Source: Hericium rajendrae
Taxonomy: Eukaryota > Basidiomycota > Agaricomycetes > Russulales > Hericiaceae
Direction: 5' to 3'
Assembly: GCA_033439255.1 (NCBI GenBank)
Contig: CM065884.1
Coordinates: 930,001 to 994,000, forward strand
DNA: 64,000 bases
The notes under the pieces: model-generated
Seen by the model: the letters and a program-made list of their open reading frames with translations, nothing else
What the model was told of the DNA's origin: nothing
The model's database searches: none
Translations under genes and position numbers: made by a program
In this document: positions 34,807 to 43,481 of the stretch, piece by piece
Position numbering within the stretch: position 1 is the stretch's first letter
Layout: every line of letters begins with the position of its first letter

Positions 34807-35229
34807 TGTCAAGACTCGGTCGTAGACAGCAGAGAACCACCCAAGTCACCAGCGGTGATGAGAGCGAGAGAGCAGAGAGCGACTAGCAGCGCAGTGACCT
34901 GTATTGGAGGTACAGTACGGTACAGACGAAATGGACAATCTAGGGAAATAGGCGAGCGACAGGGAGCCTATAAGTACTGGGACGACAATGGGAAAAGAAC
35001 AATGGACACCATAATGGGTCGAACAATAGAGTGAGAACAATGGTGGCCAAAAGGAGAACAATGGGAGGGAGAACAATAGGATGTCCCAAAGGGGAACAAG
35101 GGCATGGGTGAAGGATAGCCCCAGGTCATGTGAGGAAGTGAACATGTGATGGGGCTGCTGGAGCACATGACCGACGCGATGCCTTGATGGCAGAGAAGAA
35201 GGCGGAGAGAAATGGAGCGATCCGTGACA
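34807..35229 (-). repeat. 3' LTR of the gypsy element, 423 bp
   Basis: Begins TGTCA and ends TGACA. Every base compared is identical to the LTR at 41469-41891. It contains a cluster of GAACAATGG/GAACAATAG words (CCATTGTTC on the coding strand) near 34998-35082. Confidence 0.95.
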
Positions 35230-35243
35230 TCACCCCCTCTCTA
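35230..35243 (-). other. Polypurine tract of the gypsy element
   Basis: AGAGAGGGGGTGA directly before the TGTCA of the 3' LTR on the element strand. It primes plus-strand DNA synthesis and overlaps the last codon of pol. Confidence 0.75.
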
Positions 35244-38200
35244 AAGACGCACTTTCGCCTGGAGTGCGTGATGAGCATGGACGGGGTCGAGGTAGATGAG
35301 TCCACGAAGATTGGGAGCCTTGAGTGCATGCGGATGGCGGGTGTAGAAGTCGGTGATTGCACCATGGGCATTGGAAAGGGAGGTACGTGAAAGCCACTGA
35401 TTTTCCGAATCAGGGTAGCCTGCCCATTTGACGAGATATTCAATGCCGCGTTTGTTCCGGGTGAGACGAGCATCGAGGACAGACTCAACTTCGTACTCTT
35501 CCTCGCCCTCCACAAGGTCAGGTGGAGGTGCAGGGAAGTTGGGACCATGAGCATCGGTTTCCTTGTAAGGGGACAACAGGGACGTGTGGAACACCGGGTG
35601 GATACGCCAGGTGGGCGGTAGCTTCAGTCGATAAGAGACTGGGCCCAGGACGTCAGTAATTTCGAAAGGTCCCAGGCGTCGATCAGCAAGCTTAGCTTTG
35701 GGGCGCGTGGTTTTGATGTTCTTGCCATCGAGCCAGACCTTGTCACCAACCTGGAAGTGGATGGTGTCGTGCATATGGTCCTGGTTGTTGCGCTTCATGA
35801 GATCAGCAGCTGTTTGAAGGCTGGCCTGGACCTCAGTGCGAAGTTGTTCGAGGTGACGGAAACGATCCTCGACGGCGGGTGTAGACGATGTGGGGTTAAC
35901 AGTGGGGATGGCAGTGGGAATATAGCCGAGGAGCATTTCAAATGGAGCTCGGTTAGTGGCGCTGTGGATGCGGTGGTTGTGTGAGAACTCAGCATAAGGG
36001 AGCCATTGGACCCAATCATCCTGACGGTAGTTGCAGAAGGTACGAAGGAACTGCTCAAGTTCTTGATTGACGCGTTCTGACTCGCCGTCGGTCTGTGGAT
36101 GATAGGCAGTGCTGAGGGAAGACTTGATACCAAGTTTGTCAAAGACGCCACGCATGACTTTGCCTGCATACTGTGGGCCACGATCAGAGATGAGGCGTTC
36201 CCAGAGGCCGTAGTTCCGATAAATCCTGTCAAAAAGGATGTCGACTGTGCCATCACTGGTAATGGTCTCTTTACAAGGAGTGAGGGAGACGTGCTTTGTA
36301 AAACGGTCGACGACCACATTGATGGAGTCATAGCCTTGGCATTCTGGGAGTTTGACAATGAAGTCCGAGGTAATGTCTTGGAAGGGACGGGTAGGGATGG
36401 CATTGGGAATTGTTTCAACATGAGGGCGGTGATTTTGAACCTTGGTGGCCTGGCAGGTAGCACAGCCATCAACATAATCACGAACGAAGACGGACATACC
36501 GGGCCACCAGTAGTTGCGACTGAGGAGCTCATAGGTCTTGTAGCGTCCTGGGTGACCAGCCATGGGGGTGTCATGATGCAGCTTGACGATGTCCCGACGA
36601 AGGTCCTTGTCAGCAGGGATGTAGACTTTGCCACGAAAGAGGATGAGGCCATCCTCGTAGTTCCATTCTTGGAGGTTCTTGACGAGGGAGCGAGGACCAT
36701 TGTTCAGGATCACATCAAGGGCTTGAACAACCTCAATGTCCTTGGTCTTGGCATTGCGAATGCGCTGGCGAAGATCAGCATTGCCAATGGACTTGACAGC
36801 AGCTGGACGTGTAGCACGGATCTGGAAGTACTTGGGGTCGAGGAGGACACGATCGGAGTTGTCATCGTCCACCCCCTCTCTATGGTCAGGTCGTCTCGAC
36901 ATGGCATCTGGCCGGTGATGAATACCGGGTTTGTGGATCAGGGTGAAGTCGAAACGAGTGAGGAAGAGAGCCCAGCGAGCTTGACGACGACTCAGCTTTT
37001 GGGCAGACTTGAAGTATTCCAGGTTCTTATGGTCGGTCCAAATCTCCACAGTATGGGGAGAACCTTCCAGGTAGTGGCGCCAGGCTTCGAGGGCGCGGAT
37101 GATGGCCAAGAGTTCCTTGTCATAGATGTCGTAGTTGCGTTCGGGGGCGGTGAAGGCCTTGGAGATGTAAGCAACAGGGTGCCATTGCTCGTCCTCCCCG
37201 CGCTGGGATAGGATACCTCCTGTGGCATAGTCTGAGGCATCGACCTCAACCAGGTAGGGTTTGGACGGGTCAGGCATGATAAGGACTGGGGACGAGGTGA
37301 ACGCAGCTTTAAGAGCCTCAAAGGCATGTTGACATTCAGTAGACCAGGCCCAAGGATGGTCTTTCTTGGTAAGGTCAAACATGGGACGAGCGACTTTGGA
37401 GAAGTCCTGGATAAAGCGTCGATAGAAGTTGCCAAAGCCAACAAAGGACTGGACGTCCTTGACGTTACGAGGGGCAGGCCATTCAGCAATGCCTGCAACC
37501 TTGACGGGGTCCATGGCGAGCGTGTTATGGGAGACGATGAGACCGAGGAACTCAACTGAGGGCTGCTCGAACGAGCACTTCTCTGGTTTGAGGAAGAGGT
37601 CATTGTCCTGGAGGCGTTGGAGGACCTTGCGCACAAGGTCGCGATGTTCTTCGAGGGTTTCGGTGAAAATGAGGATATCGTCCATGTAGATGACGACTTT
37701 GCCCGTATCGATGAGATCCTTGAAAAGTTCATTCATCATTCCTTGGAACGTGGCAGGGGAGTTGGTAAGACCAAAAAACATCACCAGGGGTTCAAAGAGA
37801 CCGCGGTTGGTTTTGAAGGCGGCTTTCCATTCGTCGCCCTCCTTGATGCGAACGTTGTTGTAACCCCAACGAACGTCCATCTTGGAGAAGACTTTGGCAC
37901 CCTTGAGCTTGTCAACGAGTTCAGAGATGAGGGGCAGGGGATATTCGTTCTTGATGGTGCCTTTGTTGAGGGTGCGATAGTCCTGGACGGGGCGTAGTTT
38001 TCCATCTTTTTTCTTGATAAAGAAGAAGGGACTCGCCATAGGGGATTTGGAAGGACGGATGTAGCCTTTCTTGACCTGGTCATCAAGGAATGAATCGAGG
38101 TCCTCCTGCTCAGTAGGAGCCATAGGATAGACCTTGCAGGAACGGGGTTCAAAACCATCTTTCAGGTCAATGGCGTGATCCCAAGGGCGACGTTCGGGGA

Positions 38201-39233
38201 GGCGATGGGAGGATTCCTCGTCGAAGACAGGTTGGAAATCCTGATACTGAGGGGGAACCATCTCGGCAAAGGACTTCTCTGCCGCACGAGTGGCCACACG
38301 CTCCGCCAGTTTCTGAGCATTGGTGAAAGAGCGACGGATACGAATGGTGTGTTGATAGTCGGGGTCGTCGTCTGGTGGGGGTGGTGTATCCCAGTCAGGG
38401 AGAACACCAGCTAGACGAAGGCCCTCTTCAACCCAGTCATCATCGACATTAGGTCGGGGGTCATCGTCCTCGGTGAATAGACGTGCAGGGACTTTGGACA
38501 GGTGGATGCGGCGAAGGCGGACACCTTGGACTCGGCGAGCGGGGATCACGTATTTGGGAAGTGGAGCAGCGACAAATGGTGGGGGCAGTGGGAGCAATGG
38601 AGGGGGGAAAGGTGGGGGGAGCAGTACTGCAGCAGGGCTGAGGACTGGTGGACGAGGGGCTGAGTGGCGGCGTTCAGTGCGAGTGGACAGGTTCTTGACC
38701 GGGGGTTTATTCAGAGTGCAAGAGGGAGGGCAGCGAGTCATGTCGACACGACGAGAGACCCAATCAATTTCAGGGTTGTGTTCCTGTAACCAATCGGTCC
38801 CAAGGATAATGTCGTAGTCGCCAATGTCAACGAGATAGAACTCAGCTGTCTCCTCATGGAAGGACGTCGAGTCCTTGGCGTAAATGCGGATGTTCTGGTT
38901 GACTGAATAGCGGACCCAGCCCATGATGTTTTCGGAGTTGTCCACATTGCGAACGGGAAAGGGTTTAGGGAGTTTCTTGAGGGGGAACTGGTGTTTCTTG
39001 GCAAACTCGGGGTGCATGATGATGCCTTCTGCACCACTATCGAGAAGTGCCTCAGCGTCGATTTGTTTCTTGATCGGGGTAGTGATAATCTTGGCCTGGA
39101 GCGTAATGGACGGTGTCTGACGGTTGGGCGTGATAGCGGACATGCGCAAGGACGATGGATACGATTGCTCACAGGGGTCGGATAGTACAGAGAAGCGATT
39201 CGACGGATCAAAGAAATGTTTCTTGCCACCCAC
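35241..39233 (-). CDS. pol: Gypsy Pol polyprotein: protease, reverse transcriptase, RNase H, integrase, chromodomain
   Basis: One open frame of about 1,330 codons with no break. Protease: LLDSGAEG (Asp65-Ser-Gly). Reverse transcriptase: KMDVRWGYNNVRI with YMDD at 516-519. RNase H: EVDASDYATGG near 663 and TDHKNLEYF near 733. Integrase: HHCC zinc module (His near 886-894, CATC at 924-927), Asp957, Asp1017 (SDRGPQY) and Glu1053 (HPQTDGESERVNQE). C-terminus: chromodomain YEVESVLDARL and YLVKWAGYPDSENQW, which guides integration to chromatin marks. There is no ATG at the 5' end: the first listed codon is GTG, and the frame is -1 relative to gag, consistent with synthesis by frameshifting from gag. 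All catalytic residues checked are present. Confidence 0.95.
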   Translation of the reverse strand: MGGKKHFFDPSNRFSVLSDPCEQSYPSSLRMSAITPNRQTPSITLQAKIITTPIKKQIDAEALLDSGAEGIIMHPEFAKKHQFPLKKLPKPFPVRNVDNSENIMGWVRYSVNQNIRIYAKDSTSFHEETAEFYLVDIGDYDIILGTDWLQEHNPEIDWVSRRVDMTRCPPSCTLNKPPVKNLSTRTERRHSAPRPPVLSPAAVLLPPPFPPPLLPLPPPFVAAPLPKYVIPARRVQGVRLRRIHLSKVPARLFTEDDDPRPNVDDDWVEEGLRLAGVLPDWDTPPPPDDDPDYQHTIRIRRSFTNAQKLAERVATRAAEKSFAEMVPPQYQDFQPVFDEESSHRLPERRPWDHAIDLKDGFEPRSCKVYPMAPTEQEDLDSFLDDQVKKGYIRPSKSPMASPFFFIKKKDGKLRPVQDYRTLNKGTIKNEYPLPLISELVDKLKGAKVFSKMDVRWGYNNVRIKEGDEWKAAFKTNRGLFEPLVMFFGLTNSPATFQGMMNELFKDLIDTGKVVIYMDDILIFTETLEEHRDLVRKVLQRLQDNDLFLKPEKCSFEQPSVEFLGLIVSHNTLAMDPVKVAGIAEWPAPRNVKDVQSFVGFGNFYRRFIQDFSKVARPMFDLTKKDHPWAWSTECQHAFEALKAAFTSSPVLIMPDPSKPYLVEVDASDYATGGILSQRGEDEQWHPVAYISKAFTAPERNYDIYDKELLAIIRALEAWRHYLEGSPHTVEIWTDHKNLEYFKSAQKLSRRQARWALFLTRFDFTLIHKPGIHHRPDAMSRRPDHREGVDDDNSDRVLLDPKYFQIRATRPAAVKSIGNADLRQRIRNAKTKDIEVVQALDVILNNGPRSLVKNLQEWNYEDGLILFRGKVYIPADKDLRRDIVKLHHDTPMAGHPGRYKTYELLSRNYWWPGMSVFVRDYVDGCATCQATKVQNHRPHVETIPNAIPTRPFQDITSDFIVKLPECQGYDSINVVVDRFTKHVSLTPCKETITSDGTVDILFDRIYRNYGLWERLISDRGPQYAGKVMRGVFDKLGIKSSLSTAYHPQTDGESERVNQELEQFLRTFCNYRQDDWVQWLPYAEFSHNHRIHSATNRAPFEMLLGYIPTAIPTVNPTSSTPAVEDRFRHLEQLRTEVQASLQTAADLMKRNNQDHMHDTIHFQVGDKVWLDGKNIKTTRPKAKLADRRLGPFEITDVLGPVSYRLKLPPTWRIHPVFHTSLLSPYKETDAHGPNFPAPPPDLVEGEEEYEVESVLDARLTRNKRGIEYLVKWAGYPDSENQWLSRTSLSNAHGAITDFYTRHPHALKAPNLRGLIYLDPVHAHHALQAKVRL

Positions 39234-39256
39234 GGACGACGTGACCGGGGGGCGCT

Positions 39257-40246
39257 TTAAAAACCCTCAACCATATCCTTTAATGCAGCCTTTGCCTCTT
39301 CCCTCTCTTCCTCGCTCAAGTCCTTCAACTGCGACGATAAGTCGGCGATGGACCTGTTGATGGCGGGGACAGCAAGGGCGGCGGCTGCATCTTCTGGAGC
39401 TACTCCCGGGGCAGAGCCGGTTTCTAGCGCTCGGACGCGAGGGATTGGGGCACGGGGGTTGGAGTCGGCATTGAGGGGGCAGTCGCGGAAGCCATGGCCC
39501 TTCTGGCGGCAGCGGAAGCAGCCGCCCTCACGCCTGAGACGCTCACGGTCAGACTCCGAGAGTTTAGGCAGTGGGGCACCTGTAGCAGCAACTGTGCGGG
39601 ATCGGCCAGTAGATGTGGACTGAGGGGAGCGAGTGCTCACCGAGGTGCGCCCAGTTGTAGGGCGGGGACTCTGGAACCGGGTGCGCATGAGGTAGGCAGC
39701 ATTCCTGTCACGGGCCCTCGCCTTCCACTCATCCAGGGTGGTGGGCGTGGGGTAGCTGCGCTGGCAATCATCCCGCAAGGCGCTGTTGAGGCCATGCAGG
39801 AACCAATCGATCAGGGCCACATCGTTGTAGCCGGTGCGAGGAGCGAAGGACTCGAACTCGGTGATGTAGTCGACTACTGGGCGCGTACCCATCTGGAGGG
39901 TCTGGATGGCGTGGGAGGCGTCCTTGGAGTCGTCAAGGGGGGAGAAATCCAAATTGAAGCGAGTTCGAAGGGCAGCGAGGTTGGCGTAGCGAGGGACATG
40001 GGCTGGAGATGTGGCTGCAGCCACAAGATCGTCATCCTCAAGGATCTCCTCGACACGCTGGGTGGCCCACTGGCCGGCAATAGGGCCCTGGCAGAGGTCG
40101 AGGAAGAGGGAGATCTGGGCGGTATCATCTTTATACCGGGTAGAGTTGGCGCGAAGGAATAAGCGAATACGCAACTGGAACTCCTTGGATTTGGAACGAT
40201 CTCCCTCAAAGGGAGCAGGTTTGATGCCAATCTCGGGGTTGGACAT
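39257..40246 (-). CDS. gag: Gypsy Gag protein with zinc knuckle
   Basis: 329 residues from the first ATG downstream of the predicted transcript start. The capsid-like region includes PFEGDRSKSKEFQLRIRLFL, LAALRTRFNLDF and DYITEFESFAPRTGYND; the zinc knuckle CFRCRQKGHGFRDC spans 243-256 (CX2CX4HX4C). Gag forms the virus-like particle and binds element RNA. The stop TAA at 39257-39259 follows a slippery heptamer. The same frame stays open for 223 codons upstream of the ATG and, beyond one TAG, for a further 184, so the natural Gag may be longer than this model. Confidence 0.92.
   Translation of the reverse strand: MSNPEIGIKPAPFEGDRSKSKEFQLRIRLFLRANSTRYKDDTAQISLFLDLCQGPIAGQWATQRVEEILEDDDLVAAATSPAHVPRYANLAALRTRFNLDFSPLDDSKDASHAIQTLQMGTRPVVDYITEFESFAPRTGYNDVALIDWFLHGLNSALRDDCQRSYPTPTTLDEWKARARDRNAAYLMRTRFQSPRPTTGRTSVSTRSPQSTSTGRSRTVAATGAPLPKLSESDRERLRREGGCFRCRQKGHGFRDCPLNADSNPRAPIPRVRALETGSAPGVAPEDAAAALAVPAINRSIADLSSQLKDLSEEEREEAKAALKDMVEGF
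39260..39266 (-). promoter_or_regulatory. -1 ribosomal frameshift heptamer G GGT TTT at the gag-pol junction
   Basis: In the gag frame the last codons read GAG GGT TTT TAA, so G GGT TTT fits X XXY YYZ. A -1 slip leads to TTA AAG CGC and on into the pol frame, which is open from there. No downstream pseudoknot was tested. Confidence 0.65.
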
Positions 40247-41470
40247 CGTCGGGCGGCTGAACGGGGGAGCTGAGGCGATGATCGGTTTGACGTTGACGGT
40301 GGATGTGGATATAACAGTAGTAACAGGTGGAGCAGGTGAGGGGATTGGTATCGGGGTTGGGATGCGAGGGGGTAGCGGTGAGCGGAGGACTGCGAGCCGG
40401 GTAACTCGCTCTTGCTCGCGGGCTTCTAGGACTTGGTGAGAGAGAGCGAGTTCAGGTTCAGTGATGAAAACGCTACTGGCCTGCCAAAACCACTGATCTC
40501 TTCCTTCTACTAGGTTTGGTCTCCAGCCAACGACTAGGCGTCGAGAGTTGGAACGGTATGCGTAGTACTTCCTGGTAACGGCGTTGAAGATGATACCTGT
40601 TGGTACAAAGAGGGGTTCGGTGCGTGCGGGAGGGGAGTCGATACTAGGAGGGGCAACGGTGGGGAGTGGTGGAGTGGCTGGGTGTAGGCGGTGGTGTTCC
40701 TCTCTGGCAACGTCGAAGTCAACGAGTTCGAGGTAGGGGAAGTCTTCGCGCTCAGCGAAGTACCACTGGCGGGTGGCAGGGTCTTGGTGAGAAAAGTGGA
40801 TCCGGGCGATGCCAGCAAGGGTGTAAACGTGGTAGTCCCCAAGGGACTCGAAGATCCCGAGTGGGAAGGGTGCAGTGGTCTGGAAGCGGGGGTCGGTGGA
40901 ATCAATGGTGACAACCTACAGGAAGTCTGCCGCAACTGGACGACGTCCAAGGGCACGAGGGTACAAGGTGGTGGAGTACGGGGTTCTGAGGAATCGGTGG
41001 CCGAGGCGTTCTCTGGCCCACACAGGCTCAGGCGAGGGTTCTGGGGTGAAGAAACCTAGTGTGCAAAAGGGGAACGAGGTCGATGGCAGGATGCTCGCAG
41101 GGGATCCTCGGTTGGGTTGGCGACAGTGGTAGGCGATGTCCGAGGCACCAAATGTGAATTCTTGCAAGTCGACGTCAAAAGCAACCCGAATTCGAACGTA
41201 TAAGGCAATGGAGATAGCACCTGCGCGTGGTTTCCACGATCTCAATCGAAACCAAACTCCTTCGGCTTCCCAACGCTTCACAGCACAATAGCGGAGGAGG
41301 GGAATGAGTGCACTGCCCTCGATGGTGTTGGCGATGGGGAAGGGGAGATGAGGTTGATGGAATGGATGTCGAGATACGGTGAAGATGTCGGCGGTGAAGG
41401 GTTCAAAGAAGAGAGGTATGATGGGCGATAGTAGGGAGGTGAGGCGGGTGTATGAGAGATTGTCCAGGTG
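40247..41470 (-). other. AUG-free leader open in the gag frame, one in-frame TAG
   Basis: Between the LTR-end TGA (41471-41473) and the gag ATG the gag frame is open for 184 codons, then TAG at 40916-40918, then open for 223 codons. No ATG occurs in any of the three frames on the element strand from 41603 to 40247, while the other strand has more than 20. Codon third positions are rich in C, as in coding DNA. The translated text looks like a folded protein (for example GVWFRLRSWKPRAGAISIAL, EFTFGASDIAYHC, VYTLAGIARIHFS). Whether it is translated is unknown. Confidence 0.7.
41457..41466 (-). other. Putative self-priming primer binding site
   Basis: TGGACAATCT on the element strand, 2 nt after the 5' LTR. 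It is the exact reverse complement of AGATTGTCCA inside the LTR (41603-41594), the predicted 5' end of the transcript. No good match to a tRNA 3' end (TGGT...) is present. Self-priming of this kind is known from Tf1 and related chromoviruses. Confidence 0.6.
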
Positions 41471-41891
41471 TCAAGACTCGGTCGTAGACAGCAGAGAACC
41501 ACCCAAGTCACCAGCGGTGATGAGAGCGAGAGAGCAGAGAGCGACTAGCAGCGCAGTGACCTGTATTGGAGGTACAGTACGGTACAGACGAAATGGACAA
41601 TCTAGGGAAATAGGCGAGCGACAGGGAGCCTATAAGTACTGGGACGACAATGGGAAAAGAACAATGGACACCATAATGGGTCGAACAATAGAGTGAGAAC
41701 AATGGTGGCCAAAAGGAGAACAATGGGAGGGAGAACAATAGGATGTCCCAAAGGGGAACAAGGGCATGGGTGAAGGATAGCCCCAGGTCATGTGAGGAAG
41801 TGAACATGTGATGGGGCTGCTGGAGCACATGACCGACGCGATGCCTTGATGGCAGAGAAGAAGGCGGAGAGAAATGGAGCGATCCGTGACA
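41469..41891 (-). repeat. 5' LTR of the gypsy element, 423 bp
   Basis: Identical to 34807-35229. Predicted U3 41891-41604, with R/U5 41603-41469 if transcription begins at AGATTGTCCA. Confidence 0.95.
41629..41636 (-). promoter_or_regulatory. TATA-like box of the gypsy LTR
   Basis: CTTATAGG on the element strand, about 30 nt upstream of AGATTGTCCA at 41603, the start predicted from self-priming. Confidence 0.4.
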
Positions 41892-41896
41892 CACCC
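41892..41896 (+). repeat. Right 5-bp target duplication of the gypsy element
   Basis: CACCC, matching 34802-34806. Confidence 0.9.
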
Positions 41897-43310
41897 CCTC
41901 TCGGCCCGACCCTCTCGCACGCATCGCCGCCCTCGCTGCTGCCTTCCCCGCAGCACCAGTCAGCCAGCTCATTCAGGTTGCCCGTAGCATGGGCCCCCTG
42001 TATCCCAACCTCAGCCCTCCTGGACCAGAACGGCCCCCTGTTCCTAAGAAGCCCACGGTCAAGCACGCCCCTACAGGTGCGATGAACACCATCACAGTTG
42101 CCCTTAGTGGTGCCCCTCTCAACCCATCTTCCATCTCGAACGACGGCACATTGTGCCAAATGTTCCAGGACTGGTTGATCTCTCACCCCCTCCCAGCTGC
42201 TGATGCTGATGGACTCCTCGTCGAGTTCGTCCGCTGGATGCCACCATCGTCCTTCAGGGTCCGATTCAACAAACGGCCACCTCCATCTCTTGACAACACG
42301 TTCAGGGAATTTGTTCTTCATTACTTCACCTCTCCTTCTGATGCTGCAACTGTGCGCGCTACTGCCGCTCGGTTCCAGTTCCGGAACACGATCTTCTTCC
42401 GTCGCATCCCTCTTCAGAACCGTGATGGCTCCCCAGTCACCTCCGACGCTCTCCTCCAGGATCTCCGCAAGGTCCCTCGGTGGGCGAGCATCAATATCAC
42501 CTCCCCTCCGCGCATCCACACCCCCAAGTCTGCTCGGGGTTTTGGTGTGCTCTATGTGGATTTTGCGGACAATGCTCGTGGCTCCGTTCTTCGGGACGTC
42601 CTCAAGTGCTCCGTACTTCTGCATGGCGAGTCCTGTTGGGCACAGGCTGCCCGCTCTGCGAAGGATTACACGGTCCCACGCTGCACTACGTGCCAGAAGT
42701 GGGGTCATCGTGCCAACCACTGCCGGTCAATCTACAAGCGCTGTGCTCATTGTAGTGGCCTCCATGACGAGCGGGATCACACGTCCAAGGCTCCCTGCTG
42801 CTCCGGCACAGGGAACGTGACCTGCCCCCACCCAGCTGCCTGCGCCAACTGCCGTGACGCACATCGGGCTGACTCTTCGGAGTGCAGCTTTTACAAACAT
42901 CGCCAAGATTACCCCTGGATTCGTTCCCACCAGCCGGGCCTTCACAAGCCCAAGTCGGGAATGGCCTCCGCTGTGTCTGCGTCGCAAGGCAAGGGCAAAG
43001 GAAAAGCGGGACCATCGGCGGACGTCGCCATGGATGAGATTTAGTTCTGTCCTATGACTACCTAGTTTCGGTCTGACTCTGTTTCGGTTATCCCCTCTCT
43101 CGATACACTTCTTGCATCTAACGATCAGCATACAGTCACACTTTCTGACCCAGTCATAAGGGCTTCATCAGTCCCAATGTCAATTAGGTCACGTTTCATA
43201 TTTACGTCTCCAGCTACCACTCCAGTAGGCTACTTGTGTACTTACCAAAGCGCCCCTGGCTAATTACCGGCGCTATACAAATACTATTGATTTAAAAAAA
43301 AAAAAAAAAA

Positions 43311-43325
43311 AACCAAGTTACGCGC
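43311..43325 (+). repeat. Right target-site duplication of the non-LTR element
   Basis: AACCAAGTTACGCGC directly after the poly(A) run, identical to 34153-34167. Confidence 0.88.
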
Positions 43326-43481
43326 TGCCCGTGCTGAAACGTGACTGGCAATTGAGATCACATGATTGGATTACGCGAGGTCCGTCACGTCGTCACGCTG
43401 TCGTTGATGCGCCACCAGCGCGTTGACGCTGTTTACGACCACGACCAGCCTTCAGTGGGTTGATAGGACGCGTCGCCGACC

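Larger units (their letters stand above)
34807..41891 (-). mobile_element. Ty3/gypsy chromodomain retrotransposon (chromovirus type), apparently complete
   Basis: 7,085 bp with identical 423-bp LTRs, a CACCC target duplication, a polypurine tract, gag and pol. Order in the element: 5' LTR 41891-41469, primer site 41466-41457, long leader, gag 40246-39257, pol 39235-35241, polypurine tract, 3' LTR 35229-34807. Pol order is protease, reverse transcriptase, RNase H, integrase, chromodomain. The identical LTRs mean a very recent insertion. It lies in ORF1 of an older non-LTR element on the opposite strand. Confidence 0.95.
34242..43044 (+). pseudogene. Gag-like ORF1 protein with CCHC zinc knuckles, interrupted by a gypsy element
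   Basis: Part 1 is 34242-34806; part 2 resumes at 41897 and ends at the stop at 43042-43044. The two together would be about 570 residues. Part 1 is Pro/Ser/Ala-rich. Part 2 has a folded-looking domain (FREFVLHYFTSPSDAATVRA, TIFFRRIPLQNRDG, RGFGVLYVDFAD) and then Cys/His knuckles: CTTCQKWGHRANHC (CX2CX4HX4C), CAHCSGLHDERDH and CANCRDAHRADSSEC. The layout matches ORF1 of Tad-like fungal LINEs, which binds element RNA. It ends in a basic GKGKGKAGPS tail. As it stands, translation of part 1 would run into the LTR and stop at about 34886. Confidence 0.8.
34168..43310 (+). mobile_element. ORF1-only non-LTR retroelement (LINE-like), split by a gypsy insertion
   Basis: Bounded by the 15-bp duplication and ending in a poly(A) run at 43294-43310. 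Without the gypsy insertion it is about 2.06 kb: a 74-bp 5' leader, one gag-like ORF1 (34242-34806 plus 41897-43044) and about 0.27 kb of 3' sequence. No reverse transcriptase or endonuclease reading frame is present, so it must have been moved by another element's enzymes. The frame of ORF1 continues exactly across the gypsy target site, which shows the gypsy element landed in a then-intact ORF. Confidence 0.85.

Noticed and set aside
36099-37211. 370-codon plus-strand open frame inside the gypsy element
   Set aside because: Mirror frame of pol, caused by its codon bias. The pol frame has all catalytic motifs.
41508-41972. Open frame through the LTR on the element strand, Leu/Ser-rich
   Set aside because: It follows from the repeated CCATTGTTC motif and lies mostly in predicted U3. 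A first exon spliced into the gag leader was considered but nothing supports it.
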